DNA from: Natronosalvus vescus
Lineage (GTDB): Archaea; Halobacteriota; Halobacteria; Halobacteriales; Natrialbaceae
Direction of reading: 5' to 3'
Length of the DNA: 64,000 nucleotides
Assembly: GCF_023973145.1 (NCBI RefSeq)
Contig: NZ_CP099546.1
Location: forward strand, 1,364,001-1,428,000
Of this stretch, positions 1 to 9,362 are shown one piece after another. The position numbers and the translations under genes were made by a program. Under the pieces are notes generated by a model that saw only the letters and a program-made list of their open reading frames with translations, was not told the DNA's origin and searched no databases. How positions within the stretch are numbered: position 1 is the first letter of the stretch; every line of letters starts with the position of its first letter.

Positions 1-1
1 C

Positions 2-466
2 GACACCGAAACCGTCGCTCTCTCCGGGGACTATACCGAACGCGGCGACGTCGACCTGGACGTCGACACCGACCTCGAGGAGTCCGTCGAACTCGTCAAG
101 TTCACGCCCGGGATGGATCCTGCGTTCCTCGACGCGGTTTCCGGTTCTGCCGGCCTCGTCCTCGAGGGCACCGGGCTCGGACACGTCCACACCGACCTTA
201 TCCCGCAGGTCGAGTCGCTCGTCGAGGACGGTACGACGGTCGTCATGACCAGTCAGTGTCTCGAGGGGCGCGTGTGTGACCGGGTGTACGACACCGGTCG
301 CGACCTGCTGTCGGCGGGAGTTCTCGAGGGTGAGGATATGCTCCCCGGGACGGCGAAAGTCAAACTGATGTGGGCGCTCGCGAACGCGGACGATCCAGCA
401 GAAGCCATGCAAACCTCACTGGCGGGCGAGATTCAGGAACGGTCGGTGCCGTGGGAGAGCCAGTGA
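2..466 (+). CDS. gatD: Glu-tRNA(Gln) amidotransferase subunit D, C-terminal part
   Basis: The reading frame is open from the window edge, so only the last 154 residues are visible. They match the end of the asparaginase-like domain of archaeal GatD: a beta/alpha region with FTPGMDP, GLVLEGTGLGHV and the near-terminal AKVKLMWAL. GatD works with GatE to release ammonia from glutamine or asparagine and amidate Glu-tRNA(Gln), the usual archaeal route to Gln-tRNA. The catalytic Thr region lies outside the window. The family assignment is firm because L-asparaginases of the plain type lack the KLMW-type ending in this context. The acetyltransferase gene follows within about 10 bases, so co-transcription is possible. 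Confidence 0.9.
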   Translation, partial: DTETVALSGDYTERGDVDLDVDTDLEESVELVKFTPGMDPAFLDAVSGSAGLVLEGTGLGHVHTDLIPQVESLVEDGTTVVMTSQCLEGRVCDRVYDTGRDLLSAGVLEGEDMLPGTAKVKLMWALANADDPAEAMQTSLAGEIQERSVPWESQ

Positions 467-476
467 GGTGCCTTCG

Positions 477-1421
477 ATGACGAACGAGAACTCCACGGCT
501 GCCCCAGACGACCTCGAGATTCGACGCGCCACGCTCGACGACCAGGAAGCCGTCGCCGCGATGACCAGCGACATCTGGAGCGACCGCGGCGGCGACTACC
601 TATCACGGGTCTACCCGGACTGGCTCGAGGAGCCGACCGACGACCACAAACGGACGTTCCTGATGGACGCGGGGGACGCCGTCGCCGGTATCGTCCAGGC
701 CGTAATGCTCTCGGACGACGAAGCCTGGTTCCAGGGACTGCGCGTCCACAGCGACTACCGTCGCCGGGGCGTCAGCCAGCGGCTCAACGAGGCGTGTTTC
801 GACTGGGCAGTCGATCGGGGGGCGACCGTCGGCCGGCTCATGATCTTCTCCTGGAACGCGCCGGCACTCGGCGCGTCCCGGGCTGCTGGCTACGAACCGG
901 ACACGGAGTTCAGGTGGGCACATCCGAAGCCCGACGCGGAGGCAGAAGGGCCACATCCGGTCACAACCGCCGGCAACGTAGACCGGGCCTGGCGGTACTG
1001 GACGGCGAGCACCGCTCGAGACCACCTCCGCGGGCTCGCGCTCGACCTCGAGGAATCGTGGGCGCTCAGGGAACTCACTCGATCGGATCTCGAGACCCTG
1101 GCCGACGAGACGGTCGTGTTCACCGTCGATCGACCCGACGGCGTCGCCGGAATGAGCTACCGAAACCGCACCTACGAGCGCCACAACGACGACGGCGATA
1201 CCGACCTGTGGGTCGAGTATGGCGTGTCGGCCTGGGACGACATCGACGCCGCACGGTCGCTGTTCGCTTCCATCGCTCGAGATGCGGCGTCGCTCGAGGC
1301 CGACCGGACACGCGTGTTGATCCCCGAAACCGTGGGGGTAGTCAGCGATGCCTCCTACGCCGGGGCCCAAATCTCCGAGGAGCCGGATTTCGTCCTCGGT
1401 GTGGATCTCAGCGCCTGGTAA
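477..1421 (+). CDS. GNAT family N-acetyltransferase
   Basis: A protein of about 314 residues. The N-terminal half carries a GNAT fold, with the acetyl-CoA loop region around VHSDYRRRGVSQRLNE (motif A, R/Q-x-x-G-x-G/S type) followed by GASRAAGY, a typical motif B. The C-terminal half is a second, weaker domain, perhaps a degenerate GNAT-like repeat, as in several two-domain haloarchaeal acetyltransferases. The substrate cannot be told from sequence. I chose ATG 477 over an in-frame GTG at 468. The gene follows the gatD stop at once, so it is probably in the same transcript. Confidence 0.75.
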   Translation: MTNENSTAAPDDLEIRRATLDDQEAVAAMTSDIWSDRGGDYLSRVYPDWLEEPTDDHKRTFLMDAGDAVAGIVQAVMLSDDEAWFQGLRVHSDYRRRGVSQRLNEACFDWAVDRGATVGRLMIFSWNAPALGASRAAGYEPDTEFRWAHPKPDAEAEGPHPVTTAGNVDRAWRYWTASTARDHLRGLALDLEESWALRELTRSDLETLADETVVFTVDRPDGVAGMSYRNRTYERHNDDGDTDLWVEYGVSAWDDIDAARSLFASIARDAASLEADRTRVLIPETVGVVSDASYAGAQISEEPDFVLGVDLSAW

Positions 1422-1556
1422 GTGCTCGCGTTTTTCCTTTGCGTGACTCGCTCTGGCGGGAGGTATCGTCATCGCATGGAACGGATTCGGCCGTCAGCAC
1501 CTCGTCCCACACGGAGACGACGAAAGTGTTAACTGCCGTGGGTCGGAGCGTCGAGT

Positions 1557-1691
1557 ATGGGTCTCGGTGATCTCCTGTTTACCTACGAGGAAAAGATGCT
1601 CCCGCCGATCGTCGTCGTGACCACGACGCTTCTGATCGCGATTCTCGTCCTCGGCGCGGCGATCCGCGTCCTCCTGACGGTGCTATTCTGA
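1557..1691 (+). CDS. Small single-span membrane protein (44 aa)
   Basis: An ATG-started frame of 44 codons. It has a short amphipathic N-terminus (MGLGDLLFTYEEKMLPP) and one strong hydrophobic stretch of about 25 residues (IVVVTTTLLIAILVLG and on), then stops. Third codon positions are mostly G or C, as in neighbouring genes, which supports coding. AACTG at about 1530 may be part of its promoter region. No family is recognised. The function is unknown; a membrane-anchored micropeptide is the plain reading. Confidence 0.5.
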   Translation: MGLGDLLFTYEEKMLPPIVVVTTTLLIAILVLGAAIRVLLTVLF

Positions 1692-1734
1692 CCGTCTCTC
1701 GAGTTTCCAAGGTCGACGTCGATACTCGAGGAGA

Positions 1735-2031
1735 CTACGTTTGAGAGCCACCGCTCACCGGTGGAAACAGCGCAAGTTCGTCGTCCTCCTCGAGTTTCGT
1801 CTCTAATCCCTGCTCCTGACTGCGGACGTCCTTCCCGTTGCGAAGCACGTTGATCTGTGAGCGGAGTTCTCCGTGCTCGTCCTCGAGTACCCGTTCCGAC
1901 AGCGCGGATCGATCCGCGAGCAATGCCTCGAGGGCGTCACCCACGGTGTCTCCGGCACCGACGTCGACGGTGACGGTTCGGTCGCCGGCGTGTTCGGCGA
2001 GATCCGCGAACAGCTTCCACTCGATAGCCAT
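1735..2031 (-). CDS. samp1: SAMP1/MoaD-type ubiquitin-like small modifier protein
   Basis: A 98-residue beta-grasp protein. It opens with MAIEWKLFADLAEHAGDRTV and ends in ELALFPPVSGG followed by SQT. As recalled, Haloferax SAMP1 shares the EWKLFADLAE start, INVLRNG in the middle and LFPPVSGG at the end. SAMP1 is activated by the E1 enzyme UbaA, serves as sulfur carrier for molybdopterin synthesis and is attached to protein lysines through the terminal glycine. Here three residues follow the Gly-Gly, so the C-terminus would have to be trimmed before adenylation. ATG 2031 fits the family start; the frame runs further upstream but that part is not conserved-looking. It sits just downstream of the RCK_C pair on the same strand. 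Confidence 0.85.
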   Translation of the reverse strand: MAIEWKLFADLAEHAGDRTVTVDVGAGDTVGDALEALLADRSALSERVLEDEHGELRSQINVLRNGKDVRSQEQGLETKLEEDDELALFPPVSGGSQT

Positions 2032-2062
2032 ACTGGCGGGTAACGCCGCCGACGGCAAGTAG

Positions 2063-3268
2063 CTACCGCTCCCGGGAACGAAGTCGGGTGATCGCGTCGG
2101 CGTCGGCCAGCACGTAACACGTGTCGCCGACCTCGAGTCGACGATCCGGTTCCGGGAACGGAACGCTGGAAGCAGAACCAGAATCTCCCCCGCTCGAGCA
2201 ATCGATACCGAGCACGAGTCCCGGCAGGGATTCGACGCGCTCGCCAACCAGCGAATCTCCGGCGTCGATCGAGAGCGCCGTAACCGTTTCCGCGGTCGTC
2301 CGCAACAGCGCGCGAAGCGCTCTCGCCGCGTCGGCCGTTCCTGGACGGGTCACGAGACGATACTCCCGGCCGGTCTCGAGACTCGACGCGTCCGCAGCGT
2401 CGACCGAGAGGGTGACGACGTCGTCCGCGGTTCCCCGCAGTTCACCGTTGCCAATCCGTCGAACCTGGTCGCCGTTAGCCGACCAGACCTCGATCGTGTC
2501 CCCCGGCGTGGCATCGTGTGCCGGATCGCCGCGGAGCGCGATGGCGACCGATCCGGGGGCGAGCGTCGGCCCGATCCCGGCGGGGGTACTCCCGACCGCG
2601 AGTCGGCCGACCGTTCCGTCGGCGTCGATGTCGAGGTCCACGTATCCGATCCCGTAGTCGGACTCGAGACGTTTCCGGAGTCGATCCCGTAGCTCCTCGA
2701 CGGTCAATCGCCGCGGGAACACCAGCGTCCGCCCGGCGATGGCTGCTCGCGTCGATTCGTCGACCGGGTCGTACCCCGCTGCATCCTCGATTTCGGCCGG
2801 AAGATCGACGGTGATAACGCGGCCGGCCGCTCGGACGAACTGCCCTACCTCGTCGATACTGGTCGGCGAGGTGAGTCCCGCCTCGCTGGCGACGTACTCC
2901 CCGATTCGTCGCCCGCCGTCGGCCGCGATTGCGCTCACGGCGAACGTACCCACGGTGAACAGCGCCGTCGACGGGTCGAGCACGTCCGCGTCGCCGATGA
3001 TGGCGTCCTGTAACACCGTCTGTGTGTTCAGCCAGATAGCCACGAGCGCGACGCCGGACAACACGGCCACGCCCTCCGGTATCGACTCCCTGCTGTACCA
3101 GCGATAAGACACCGTCACGGCGAGCCCAACCCCGCCGGCGAGCAACGCGAACCCCAGAACTCTGACGAACACGTCGAGGACGATACTTGAGCCGGCGAAC
3201 TGTCCGACGGCGGGTGCGGTGATTGTCCCAAACGGCACCGCCTCGAGTGCGAGTTGTGCCCGTCTCAT
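2063..3268 (-). CDS. Membrane protein with C-terminal TrkA-C (RCK_C) domain, second of pair
   Basis: 401 residues. Three hydrophobic segments lie in about the first 130 residues (FVRVLGFALLAGGVGLAV; VAVLSGVALVAIWL; a third after DPSTALFTVG). A soluble part follows and ends in an RCK_C-like fold (SIDAGDSLVGERVESLPG, later LEVGDTCYVLADADA). RCK_C domains bind ligands such as c-di-AMP or ions and gate K+ channels or transporters. No NAD-binding RCK_N domain is seen. Start ATG 3268 overlaps the stop of the upstream gene by four bases (ATGA), so the two are translationally coupled and probably form a complex. Association with the channel gene at 4677 is inferred from position. Confidence 0.7.
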   Translation of the reverse strand: MRRAQLALEAVPFGTITAPAVGQFAGSSIVLDVFVRVLGFALLAGGVGLAVTVSYRWYSRESIPEGVAVLSGVALVAIWLNTQTVLQDAIIGDADVLDPSTALFTVGTFAVSAIAADGGRRIGEYVASEAGLTSPTSIDEVGQFVRAAGRVITVDLPAEIEDAAGYDPVDESTRAAIAGRTLVFPRRLTVEELRDRLRKRLESDYGIGYVDLDIDADGTVGRLAVGSTPAGIGPTLAPGSVAIALRGDPAHDATPGDTIEVWSANGDQVRRIGNGELRGTADDVVTLSVDAADASSLETGREYRLVTRPGTADAARALRALLRTTAETVTALSIDAGDSLVGERVESLPGLVLGIDCSSGGDSGSASSVPFPEPDRRLEVGDTCYVLADADAITRLRSRER

Positions 3269-4500
3269 CGTTCCTCCCCGAGATACCGCTCGAGAGCAGC
3301 CGGTCGGCCAGCGAGGTAGCACTCGTCGCCGGGCTCGAGGGGCTGCTCGAGCGACGGCGCAAACGTCCACTCAGGCTGGCGGTCGGCAGTGTCGTCGGCT
3401 CGCCGTTTGACGGCGATTGTCGTCAGATCGTGTGTCGTCGGATCCGGGAGTGGTTCCCCGTCCGTCGACCGGATCGTCACGTGTCGAATTTCCTGGCCAG
3501 CGCGTTTGACGAGCGAGAACGCTTCGAACGCGTCGCTGGTCGCGCGGGGATGAACCAGACACTGCACTCGGGGAGCGGCCAGCAACGGCTTCGTTTTCCT
3601 CTGCGGGACGGCGACGGTAATCCGGCCGACGCCGCCAGCGGTGGCGAGGCTGCTGGTGTGATCCGGTAGATCCGTGGGCTCGTCGACGCCGCCGTCCGTG
3701 GCCGGCGTTTCCGTCGATCCAGTTACGGGTGTCGCGTCGTCCGCCTCGCTCCGAACGCTGCACACGGTACCGCGAATCGACGTGTCTCCTGCCTCGAGGG
3801 TCACTTCGTCACTGGGTGCCAACCCCGTTGGAACGAGCGTGGTGAGGGACACGGCTCGAAACCCGTCGGGGATCCGGTTCGACAGCCCGCTCAAGGGTGG
3901 GGCGGCGGCGATCGTCGCCCGCCCCTTCTCGTCGATGGAGACGGACACGTCGGCGAGATCGTGTTCAGTTCGCAGGCGATCTTCGAGACGCACGGCGAGT
4001 TCCGACAATGGGAGATCGGCGGGGAGACGCCAGGAACCGGATCGAAGGGAGGATCGGAGACTGAGTGAGAGCGACGGATACCCCTCGAGATCCTGGATCT
4101 CGCCGGTCGGTCGAACGGTCACCTGGCCGACAGTGCCGACGAACTCGACGACGTCGGCCGAGAGCGTTCGCTGGCGGAGCGCGGTCAGCGAGAGCCGTCG
4201 CGGCATTGTGGCACCGAGCGTGTCACCCTGGCTGTGCGCGTAGAGGGCGAGCATCAGTACGACGAGAACGGCGACGAGCAGTCGCGGGGACTGCGCAATG
4301 TCGGGTTCGATTAGTCCGAGCAAACCACCCTGGACGCTCGCGATAGAGAGCGCCAGGACGACGACACCGAACCCCGGGAGTGTTACGCCGGTAAAGTATC
4401 GAACTACAAAGCCGAGTGCACCGGCGACGAACGCAGGCACGATCCCGGTCAGCAATCCGAGGTAAATGCCGAGAAGGATCTCGAGCGGAAGCGCCGTCAT
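3265..4500 (-). CDS. Membrane protein with C-terminal TrkA-C (RCK_C) domain, first of pair
   Basis: 411 residues with three or four N-terminal membrane helices (ILLGIYLGLLTGIVPAFV, FGVVVLALSIASVQ, LLVAVLVVLMLALYA). A long soluble region follows and ends in an RCK_C-like module (KRAGQEIRHVTIRSTDGEP, then LEPGDECYLAGRPAALERYL). It has the same architecture as the next gene, so the pair looks like an old duplication. ATG 4500 is chosen because membrane helix 1 begins directly after it; the frame extends 16 codons further without such support. The gene is divergent from the K+ channel gene across about 175 bases, so a shared control region is likely. Confidence 0.7.
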   Translation of the reverse strand: MTALPLEILLGIYLGLLTGIVPAFVAGALGFVVRYFTGVTLPGFGVVVLALSIASVQGGLLGLIEPDIAQSPRLLVAVLVVLMLALYAHSQGDTLGATMPRRLSLTALRQRTLSADVVEFVGTVGQVTVRPTGEIQDLEGYPSLSLSLRSSLRSGSWRLPADLPLSELAVRLEDRLRTEHDLADVSVSIDEKGRATIAAAPPLSGLSNRIPDGFRAVSLTTLVPTGLAPSDEVTLEAGDTSIRGTVCSVRSEADDATPVTGSTETPATDGGVDEPTDLPDHTSSLATAGGVGRITVAVPQRKTKPLLAAPRVQCLVHPRATSDAFEAFSLVKRAGQEIRHVTIRSTDGEPLPDPTTHDLTTIAVKRRADDTADRQPEWTFAPSLEQPLEPGDECYLAGRPAALERYLGEER

Positions 4501-4676
4501 TGTCCGACACTTACGCTGGATGGATAAACCAGTACCGGCGACGGACACCTGTCCACGGCATCGACCCGTAGGGATGTCGCTCGAGTGTCGAGCACTCTCA
4601 GTGAGTCGAACGGCCTCGAACTGGCTTCTGCTGGTGAAGCGAAGCCTGTTTACATCCCGGATTCGATCAACTCTGT

Positions 4677-5855
4677 ATGGTCGGTGAGCGGATCACCAGT
4701 CGGCTGCCACACAACTGGGCGTGGATCGTCACTACTCGATCAGCCGTGGTGCTCGCGCTCGCCGTTGCGCTCCTCTCCGTGGGGACGGGGATCGTCAACA
4801 TAGAGCAACCGACTGCCGACTTCGGCCCACTCGCAGAATACGTTCCGGCGTTCGTCACCCAGACGGTCGGTTTCACCGGGGCGCTCACCGGGTTTCTGAT
4901 GGTCGGCAGCGCGCTCGCCCTTCGACGCGGACTCCGTGCTGGCTGGTACGCGACCATCATTTTGCTCCCGATTACGGCCCTTCAGGGGCTCTTACAGACG
5001 AGCATCTACTCGATTCCGCTCGTCTTTCTCTCCGTGATTTCGCTTCCGACGCTGCTCGTCACGCGCCGGAAGTTCGATAAGTCCCTCGAGCTCACGACCA
5101 CGCAGTTGGCCGCCGGCGGTGCCCTCGTCGGCGTCCAGGCCTACGGTACTTTTGGCTCGTACGCCCTTCGAGAGGACTTCGACGGGATCGAAGACCTCCT
5201 CGATGCGTTCTACTTCACGCTCGTGACCTCGAGTACGGTCGGGTACGGTGACATCGGACCGGAGAGCGCGGAGGCCCAACTGTTCACCATGTCCGTCGTC
5301 GTCCTCGGGGTGGCCAGTTTCGGTATCGCTATCGGGGCCCTCGTCGGCCCGGCCATCCAGGCCAGAATCACGAAGACACTCGGAAAAATGACTGACTCAG
5401 AACTCGAACTCCTCGACAACCACATTCTCGTCCTCGGCTACGGCGAGTTGACCGAACCGATCATCGACGAACTTCAGGCGGCGAATCACCCGTTCGTCGT
5501 GATCACGAACAATCGCGAGGCGGCGACCACCCTCTCCGAACGGGAGATACCGGTCATCACCGCCAATCCGAGCGACGAACAGCCCCTCGAGCGAGGCCAC
5601 ATCGAACGGGCGAACGCCGTGGTCGTGGCGACGAATCACGACGCCGAAGACGCACTGGCCGTGCTCACCGCTCGAGAACTCGCCGAGGAGATTCGTATCG
5701 TCGCCGCCGCAACCGACCGGGAGAACACCAGAAAACTCGAGCGTGCAGGTGCCGACGTCGTGTTGAGCCCCGCCGTCCTGGGCGGAAATTTACTCGTGCG
5801 TTCCGCACTTGGAGCAGACGAGTCGGCCGTCCTCGAACGCATTTTCGAGGAGTAG
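4677..5855 (+). CDS. Potassium channel with TrkA-N (RCK) NAD-binding domain
   Basis: 392 residues. About four membrane segments come first (residues 20-40, 65-82, 90-128), then a pore helix and the selectivity filter TVGYGD at residues 187-192, then an inner helix (SVVVLGVASFGIAIGALVG). Residues 247-392 form a Rossmann TrkA-N domain starting HILVLGYGELTEPIIDEL. This is the two-pore-helix RCK channel plan with extra N-terminal helices. It conducts K+ with gating by a nucleotide or ion bound to the RCK domain. The gene is divergent from the RCK_C pair. The GYGELT loop departs from GxGxxG at its last glycine, so NAD binding may be altered. Confidence 0.88.
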   Translation: MVGERITSRLPHNWAWIVTTRSAVVLALAVALLSVGTGIVNIEQPTADFGPLAEYVPAFVTQTVGFTGALTGFLMVGSALALRRGLRAGWYATIILLPITALQGLLQTSIYSIPLVFLSVISLPTLLVTRRKFDKSLELTTTQLAAGGALVGVQAYGTFGSYALREDFDGIEDLLDAFYFTLVTSSTVGYGDIGPESAEAQLFTMSVVVLGVASFGIAIGALVGPAIQARITKTLGKMTDSELELLDNHILVLGYGELTEPIIDELQAANHPFVVITNNREAATTLSEREIPVITANPSDEQPLERGHIERANAVVVATNHDAEDALAVLTARELAEEIRIVAAATDRENTRKLERAGADVVLSPAVLGGNLLVRSALGADESAVLERIFEE

Positions 5856-5867
5856 GTCACACGATTG

Positions 5868-6125
5868 TTATCGATCCGTCTGTGGCCCCCACAATCGCGC
5901 TCGGGTGGTATCGCGTCGAGCGCGGTCGGCATCTCGTTCTCGTAGCCAGGTTCGAACTCGATTGTACGTCGAGGCTGCGAGCGCCCCGCTGATCGCCGCC
6001 ACCACGAGCGTCGGATAGGACAGTGCGACGAGCAGACCGAAGAACACGACGAGGACGGCGATGGAAACGCCGACCCGTGGCGCGAGCCTGTGGGTGGGGG
6101 CAGGGTGTGGATGTGGTTGCATCAT
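5868..6125 (-). CDS. Small membrane protein (85 aa), unknown function
   Basis: A basic, His/Pro-containing N-terminus (MMQPHPHPAPTHR) is followed by one long hydrophobic region (VSIAVLVVFFGLLVALSYP then TLVVAAISGALAAS), probably two spans. The C-terminus is strongly basic and charged (RVRTWLRERDADRARRD). The gene converges on the K+ channel gene, with stops 12 bases apart. A competing frame on the same strand lacks membrane helices and is rejected. No family is recognised. Confidence 0.5.
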   Translation of the reverse strand: MMQPHPHPAPTHRLAPRVGVSIAVLVVFFGLLVALSYPTLVVAAISGALAASTYNRVRTWLRERDADRARRDTTRARLWGPQTDR

Positions 6126-6325
6126 ACAGGTGGTGAGAGGACACGACCGGGGATAAGTGTAATCTGAAAATCATTTCTGTAATCGTCGTTACTGAATTCG
6201 TCTTCAGTCAGCGGACAGGACGTTTCCCGAGGGGGCGTTGCAACTCTCGTCTCAGGGACAGACACAGAACAGAACAGGCACAGACACAGGCACTCGAGGA
6301 TTCACCCCAATCCCGGACAACTCGC

Positions 6326-7390
6326 TCAAAACCGTGCGCCGCTCCGGACGCCGGTGAATTCGAAGCTTGCCCCACCGTCGGCGCTCTCGGTGACGGTAAC
6401 CTCCCAGCCGTGGGCGTCCGCCACGGCCCGAACGATCGCCAGACCGAGCCCGGAACCGTCGGGGTTCGAGGAAACGCCCTGTTCCAGCACGGTGTTTCGC
6501 TTTTCGGGTGGGATACCCGGTCCATCGTCCTCGACGTAGAACCCGTTCCGGAGGGCACCGACGCCGACGCAGACGTCTGCACTGCCGTGTTCCACTGCAT
6601 TTCGAAACAGGTTCTCGAAGAGTCGTTTCGTTCGGTGGGGGTCGGCGTGTACGGTTCGAGTCGACTCGAGTTCGTAGCTCGCGTCTCCCGTTTCGACGAC
6701 CGACCAGGCTTCCGAGACGAGGTCGACCAGTTGCACCGGTTCGGGGTCGTCGACCTGGGCTCCGTTCCGAGCGATCGAGAGGGAATCTTCGATCAGTTCG
6801 TCCATTCGCACGAGTGACTGATCGACGGCACTGAGGTGCTCCGGGTCGCCCGTTCGGAACGTCTCTTTGAGCCGTCCGCGGGCGACCATCAACGGATTCC
6901 TGAGATCGTGTGAGACGATGCTTGCAAACGCTTCCAGGCGCTCGCTCTGCCGTCTTGCCTCGCGAACCGCTGCACGCTGGCGAATCTCGTACATCCCGGC
7001 GACGGTGCCGGCTGCGACCCCAACGGTGCCGCTCATGAGCGTCAGATACAGCGGCGTCGCGACACCGGTGCCGTGTAAGGCCAGCACGTGGAGGTGCAGC
7101 GCCGTTACCAGCGCCGCAGCCAGGAACCCGCCGAGCCCGTAGGCGAAGACCGACAGTCGATCCCGGATTCCGACGCCAGTGGCGACCAGATATTGGTCGG
7201 CGAGGACGACAGCCGTCGCGGCGACGAGCGGGAACGCGCTCTCGAGTATCACCTGACTCGAGAGGTTCTCCGCGGCGATTCGCAAGCCGATGGTGGCCGC
7301 GAGAAACAGCCCGAGCGCGGAGAGTGGGGATACCGGTAGCTGTTCGCCGAGATCCGTGAGCCAGTCGCCGTCGGACGTCACGCGTTGCAC
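6326..7390 (-). CDS. Membrane-bound sensor histidine kinase
   Basis: 354 residues. Five or six hydrophobic helices occupy residues 20-135. A short linker helix (IRQRAAVREARRQSERLEAF) leads to the H-box FASIVSHDLRNPL with phosphoacceptor His161. The ATPase domain shows the N box (NLFRNAVEHG), G1 (DDGPGIP) and G2 (GSGLGLAIV). No PAS or GAF domain is present, so sensing must be through the membrane part. No response regulator lies nearby, which makes this an orphan kinase, as is common in haloarchaea. The stimulus is unknown. The start is the first ATG of the frame and places helix 1 directly downstream. Confidence 0.85.
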   Translation of the reverse strand: MQRVTSDGDWLTDLGEQLPVSPLSALGLFLAATIGLRIAAENLSSQVILESAFPLVAATAVVLADQYLVATGVGIRDRLSVFAYGLGGFLAAALVTALHLHVLALHGTGVATPLYLTLMSGTVGVAAGTVAGMYEIRQRAAVREARRQSERLEAFASIVSHDLRNPLMVARGRLKETFRTGDPEHLSAVDQSLVRMDELIEDSLSIARNGAQVDDPEPVQLVDLVSEAWSVVETGDASYELESTRTVHADPHRTKRLFENLFRNAVEHGSADVCVGVGALRNGFYVEDDGPGIPPEKRNTVLEQGVSSNPDGSGLGLAIVRAVADAHGWEVTVTESADGGASFEFTGVRSGARF

Positions 7391-7468
7391 GATGTCGTTG
7401 CCACCACGATGATAGCTATCACTCTACGGGACAATCCCAATATCATTTCGGTCAAATGTACCTCGACC

Positions 7469-8413
7469 TCAGGTGAACAATAGCCAGATGAACACTGCAT
7501 AACAGCCGACGAGGATCGCCCCATCGGCTCGAGTCAATCGACGGCCGTAGCCCATCATCCCGACGAGCAACAGCGTGAACCCGAGAACGAGTGGGAGTTC
7601 GAAGCGAAGGGTCGACGGCGACACCGTGACCGGGACGGCGACGGCGAGTATCCCCAGGACGGCCACGATGTTGTAGATGTTCGACCCGATCACGTTCCCG
7701 ATGGTAAACCCAGTTTCCCCGCGGGCGGCCCCCACGGCCGAGGCGGCGAGTTCCGGCAGCGAGGTGCCCAGCGCGAGCACGGTCACCCCGACGACGAACT
7801 CGGGGACGTCCATCGCCAGCAAGAGGGAAGAGCCACCCGAAACGAGCCAGCGAGAGCCAACGAGGAGCGCGAGCAGGCCGCCGACGACGAACCCGACGTC
7901 TCTGGTGGAAACTGCCTTCGTAGCGTCGACCTTCGTCGAAACCGGTGCGGGCTGTGTTTTCGCGTAGTAGAGGAGATACCCGGAGAAAACCGCCAGCACG
8001 ACGAGAAAGAAGCCGCCCTCGAGTCGACCAATCCGGCCGTCGATCGCGACCACTGGCAGGAGCAGGGCGGTAAACAGCATGAACGGCACGTGGCGGCGCA
8101 TGACGGTGTCGCTGATCGTGAGCGGCCGAATCAACGCGGAGATGCCGAGAACGAGACCGATGTTGGCGATGTTCGACCCGACGATGGTGCCGAGCCCGAC
8201 GTCAGCGGAGACCTCGAGGGCTCCGAGCATGGCGACGAACAGTTCGGGGGCCGTCGTCGCGAACGCGACCACCGTGACACCGACGGTTGCTGCCCGAAGA
8301 CCGAACCCGAGCGCGAGTCGACCAGCCCCCTTGACGAGCAATTCGGCACCAGCGAACAACGACAGTACCCCGAGGACGAGCGAGAGTACGGAAAGGGTTA
8401 CGCCGTCGATCAT
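7469..8413 (-). CDS. Calcium/sodium antiporter (CaCA family, YrbG-like)
   Basis: 314 residues with about ten membrane helices in two inverted halves. Each half carries an alpha repeat. The first is [18 protein letters not shown] with [16 protein letters not shown]; the second is [17 protein letters not shown] with [17 protein letters not shown]. These GSN(I)xN and T(T/S)xPE motifs line the ion sites in Na+/Ca2+ and Ca2+/H+ exchangers. The protein probably exports Ca2+ in exchange for Na+ across the cell membrane. It is transcribed alone, divergent from aroE. Ion specificity is inferred from the family. Confidence 0.9.
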   Translation of the reverse strand: MIDGVTLSVLSLVLGVLSLFAGAELLVKGAGRLALGFGLRAATVGVTVVAFATTAPELFVAMLGALEVSADVGLGTIVGSNIANIGLVLGISALIRPLTISDTVMRRHVPFMLFTALLLPVVAIDGRIGRLEGGFFLVVLAVFSGYLLYYAKTQPAPVSTKVDATKAVSTRDVGFVVGGLLALLVGSRWLVSGGSSLLLAMDVPEFVVGVTVLALGTSLPELAASAVGAARGETGFTIGNVIGSNIYNIVAVLGILAVAVPVTVSPSTLRFELPLVLGFTLLLVGMMGYGRRLTRADGAILVGCYAVFIWLLFT

Positions 8414-8558
8414 GACACTCGCTGAGACGTACTGCCGTTGTGGCTATAAGCCGTGTGAAACGGGTCGTTCGGCAGCCTCTCAGTCGCGCCCCGATCGCTC
8501 GAGCGACACCTGCCGGAGTCAGACCCGTTATTACGTCGGAGCACCCAGCACTGAGCAA

Positions 8559-9362
8559 ATGGACGTCTTCGGTCTCCTCGGGAACCCAGTTGGACACTCC
8601 CTCTCGCCACCGATGCACGAAGCGGCCTACGCCGAACTCGGACTCGAGGCCCGGTACGTCACCTTCGAACCGGCACCCGAAGCCCTCGGGGATGCGGTCG
8701 CAGGTGCCCAGGCACTCGGTATTACCGGCCTCAATGTGACGGTGCCGTTCAAACGGGACGTCCTCGAGTTCGTCGAACCCGACCCGCTCGCCGAGCGCAT
8801 TGGCGCGGTCAATACGATCGAGTTCGGCGGGGACGGCCCGCCAACCGGATACAACACGGATGCGATTGGGGCGGTTCGATCCCTGCGCGACCACGACGTC
8901 TCGCTTCGGGGCGAATCGGCCGTCGTCGTCGGTGCTGGCGGGGCCGGTCGGGCGATCGCGTTCGGTCTCGCCGACGAGGGCGCGACGGTGACGATCGCCA
9001 ACCGGACGGCCTCGAAAGCCGAGCGGCTCGCCGACGCGATACCGGGGGCGACGGGTGGTGGCCTCGAGATCCTTCCCGACGTCGTCCCCAGAGCCGATGT
9101 CCTCGTCAACGCGACTACGGTCGGGATGGACGAGGATCGCTCACCCGTCCCCACAACTGCCCTCCACGACAACCTCGCTGTGATGGATGCGGTGTACAGC
9201 CCCCTGGAAACGCGACTGCTCCGTGAGGCGACCACTGCGGGAGCGACACCGATCGACGGCGCGTGGATGTTGCTGTATCAGGGTGTCGACGCACTAGAGC
9301 GATGGACGGGAACGGAAGCACCAGTTGCGGCGATGAACGAGGCGCTTCGTTCCCACCTGTAA
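8559..9362 (+). CDS. aroE: Shikimate dehydrogenase
   Basis: 267 residues. The N-terminal substrate domain starts [20 protein letters not shown], with the conserved SxS site for shikimate, NVTVPFK carrying the catalytic Lys, and the Asn/Asp pair in GYNTDAIG. The NADP domain has [10 protein letters not shown] and the NRT motif ([11 protein letters not shown]). The C-terminus shows [12 protein letters not shown]. AroE reduces 3-dehydroshikimate to shikimate with NADPH. ATG 8559 matches the family start; the frame runs on upstream into the antiporter promoter. The stop codon lies inside the first unit of a degenerate tandem repeat. pabBAC and aroC follow within 5 kb on the same strand. Confidence 0.95.
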   Translation: MDVFGLLGNPVGHSLSPPMHEAAYAELGLEARYVTFEPAPEALGDAVAGAQALGITGLNVTVPFKRDVLEFVEPDPLAERIGAVNTIEFGGDGPPTGYNTDAIGAVRSLRDHDVSLRGESAVVVGAGGAGRAIAFGLADEGATVTIANRTASKAERLADAIPGATGGGLEILPDVVPRADVLVNATTVGMDEDRSPVPTTALHDNLAVMDAVYSPLETRLLREATTAGATPIDGAWMLLYQGVDALERWTGTEAPVAAMNEALRSHL

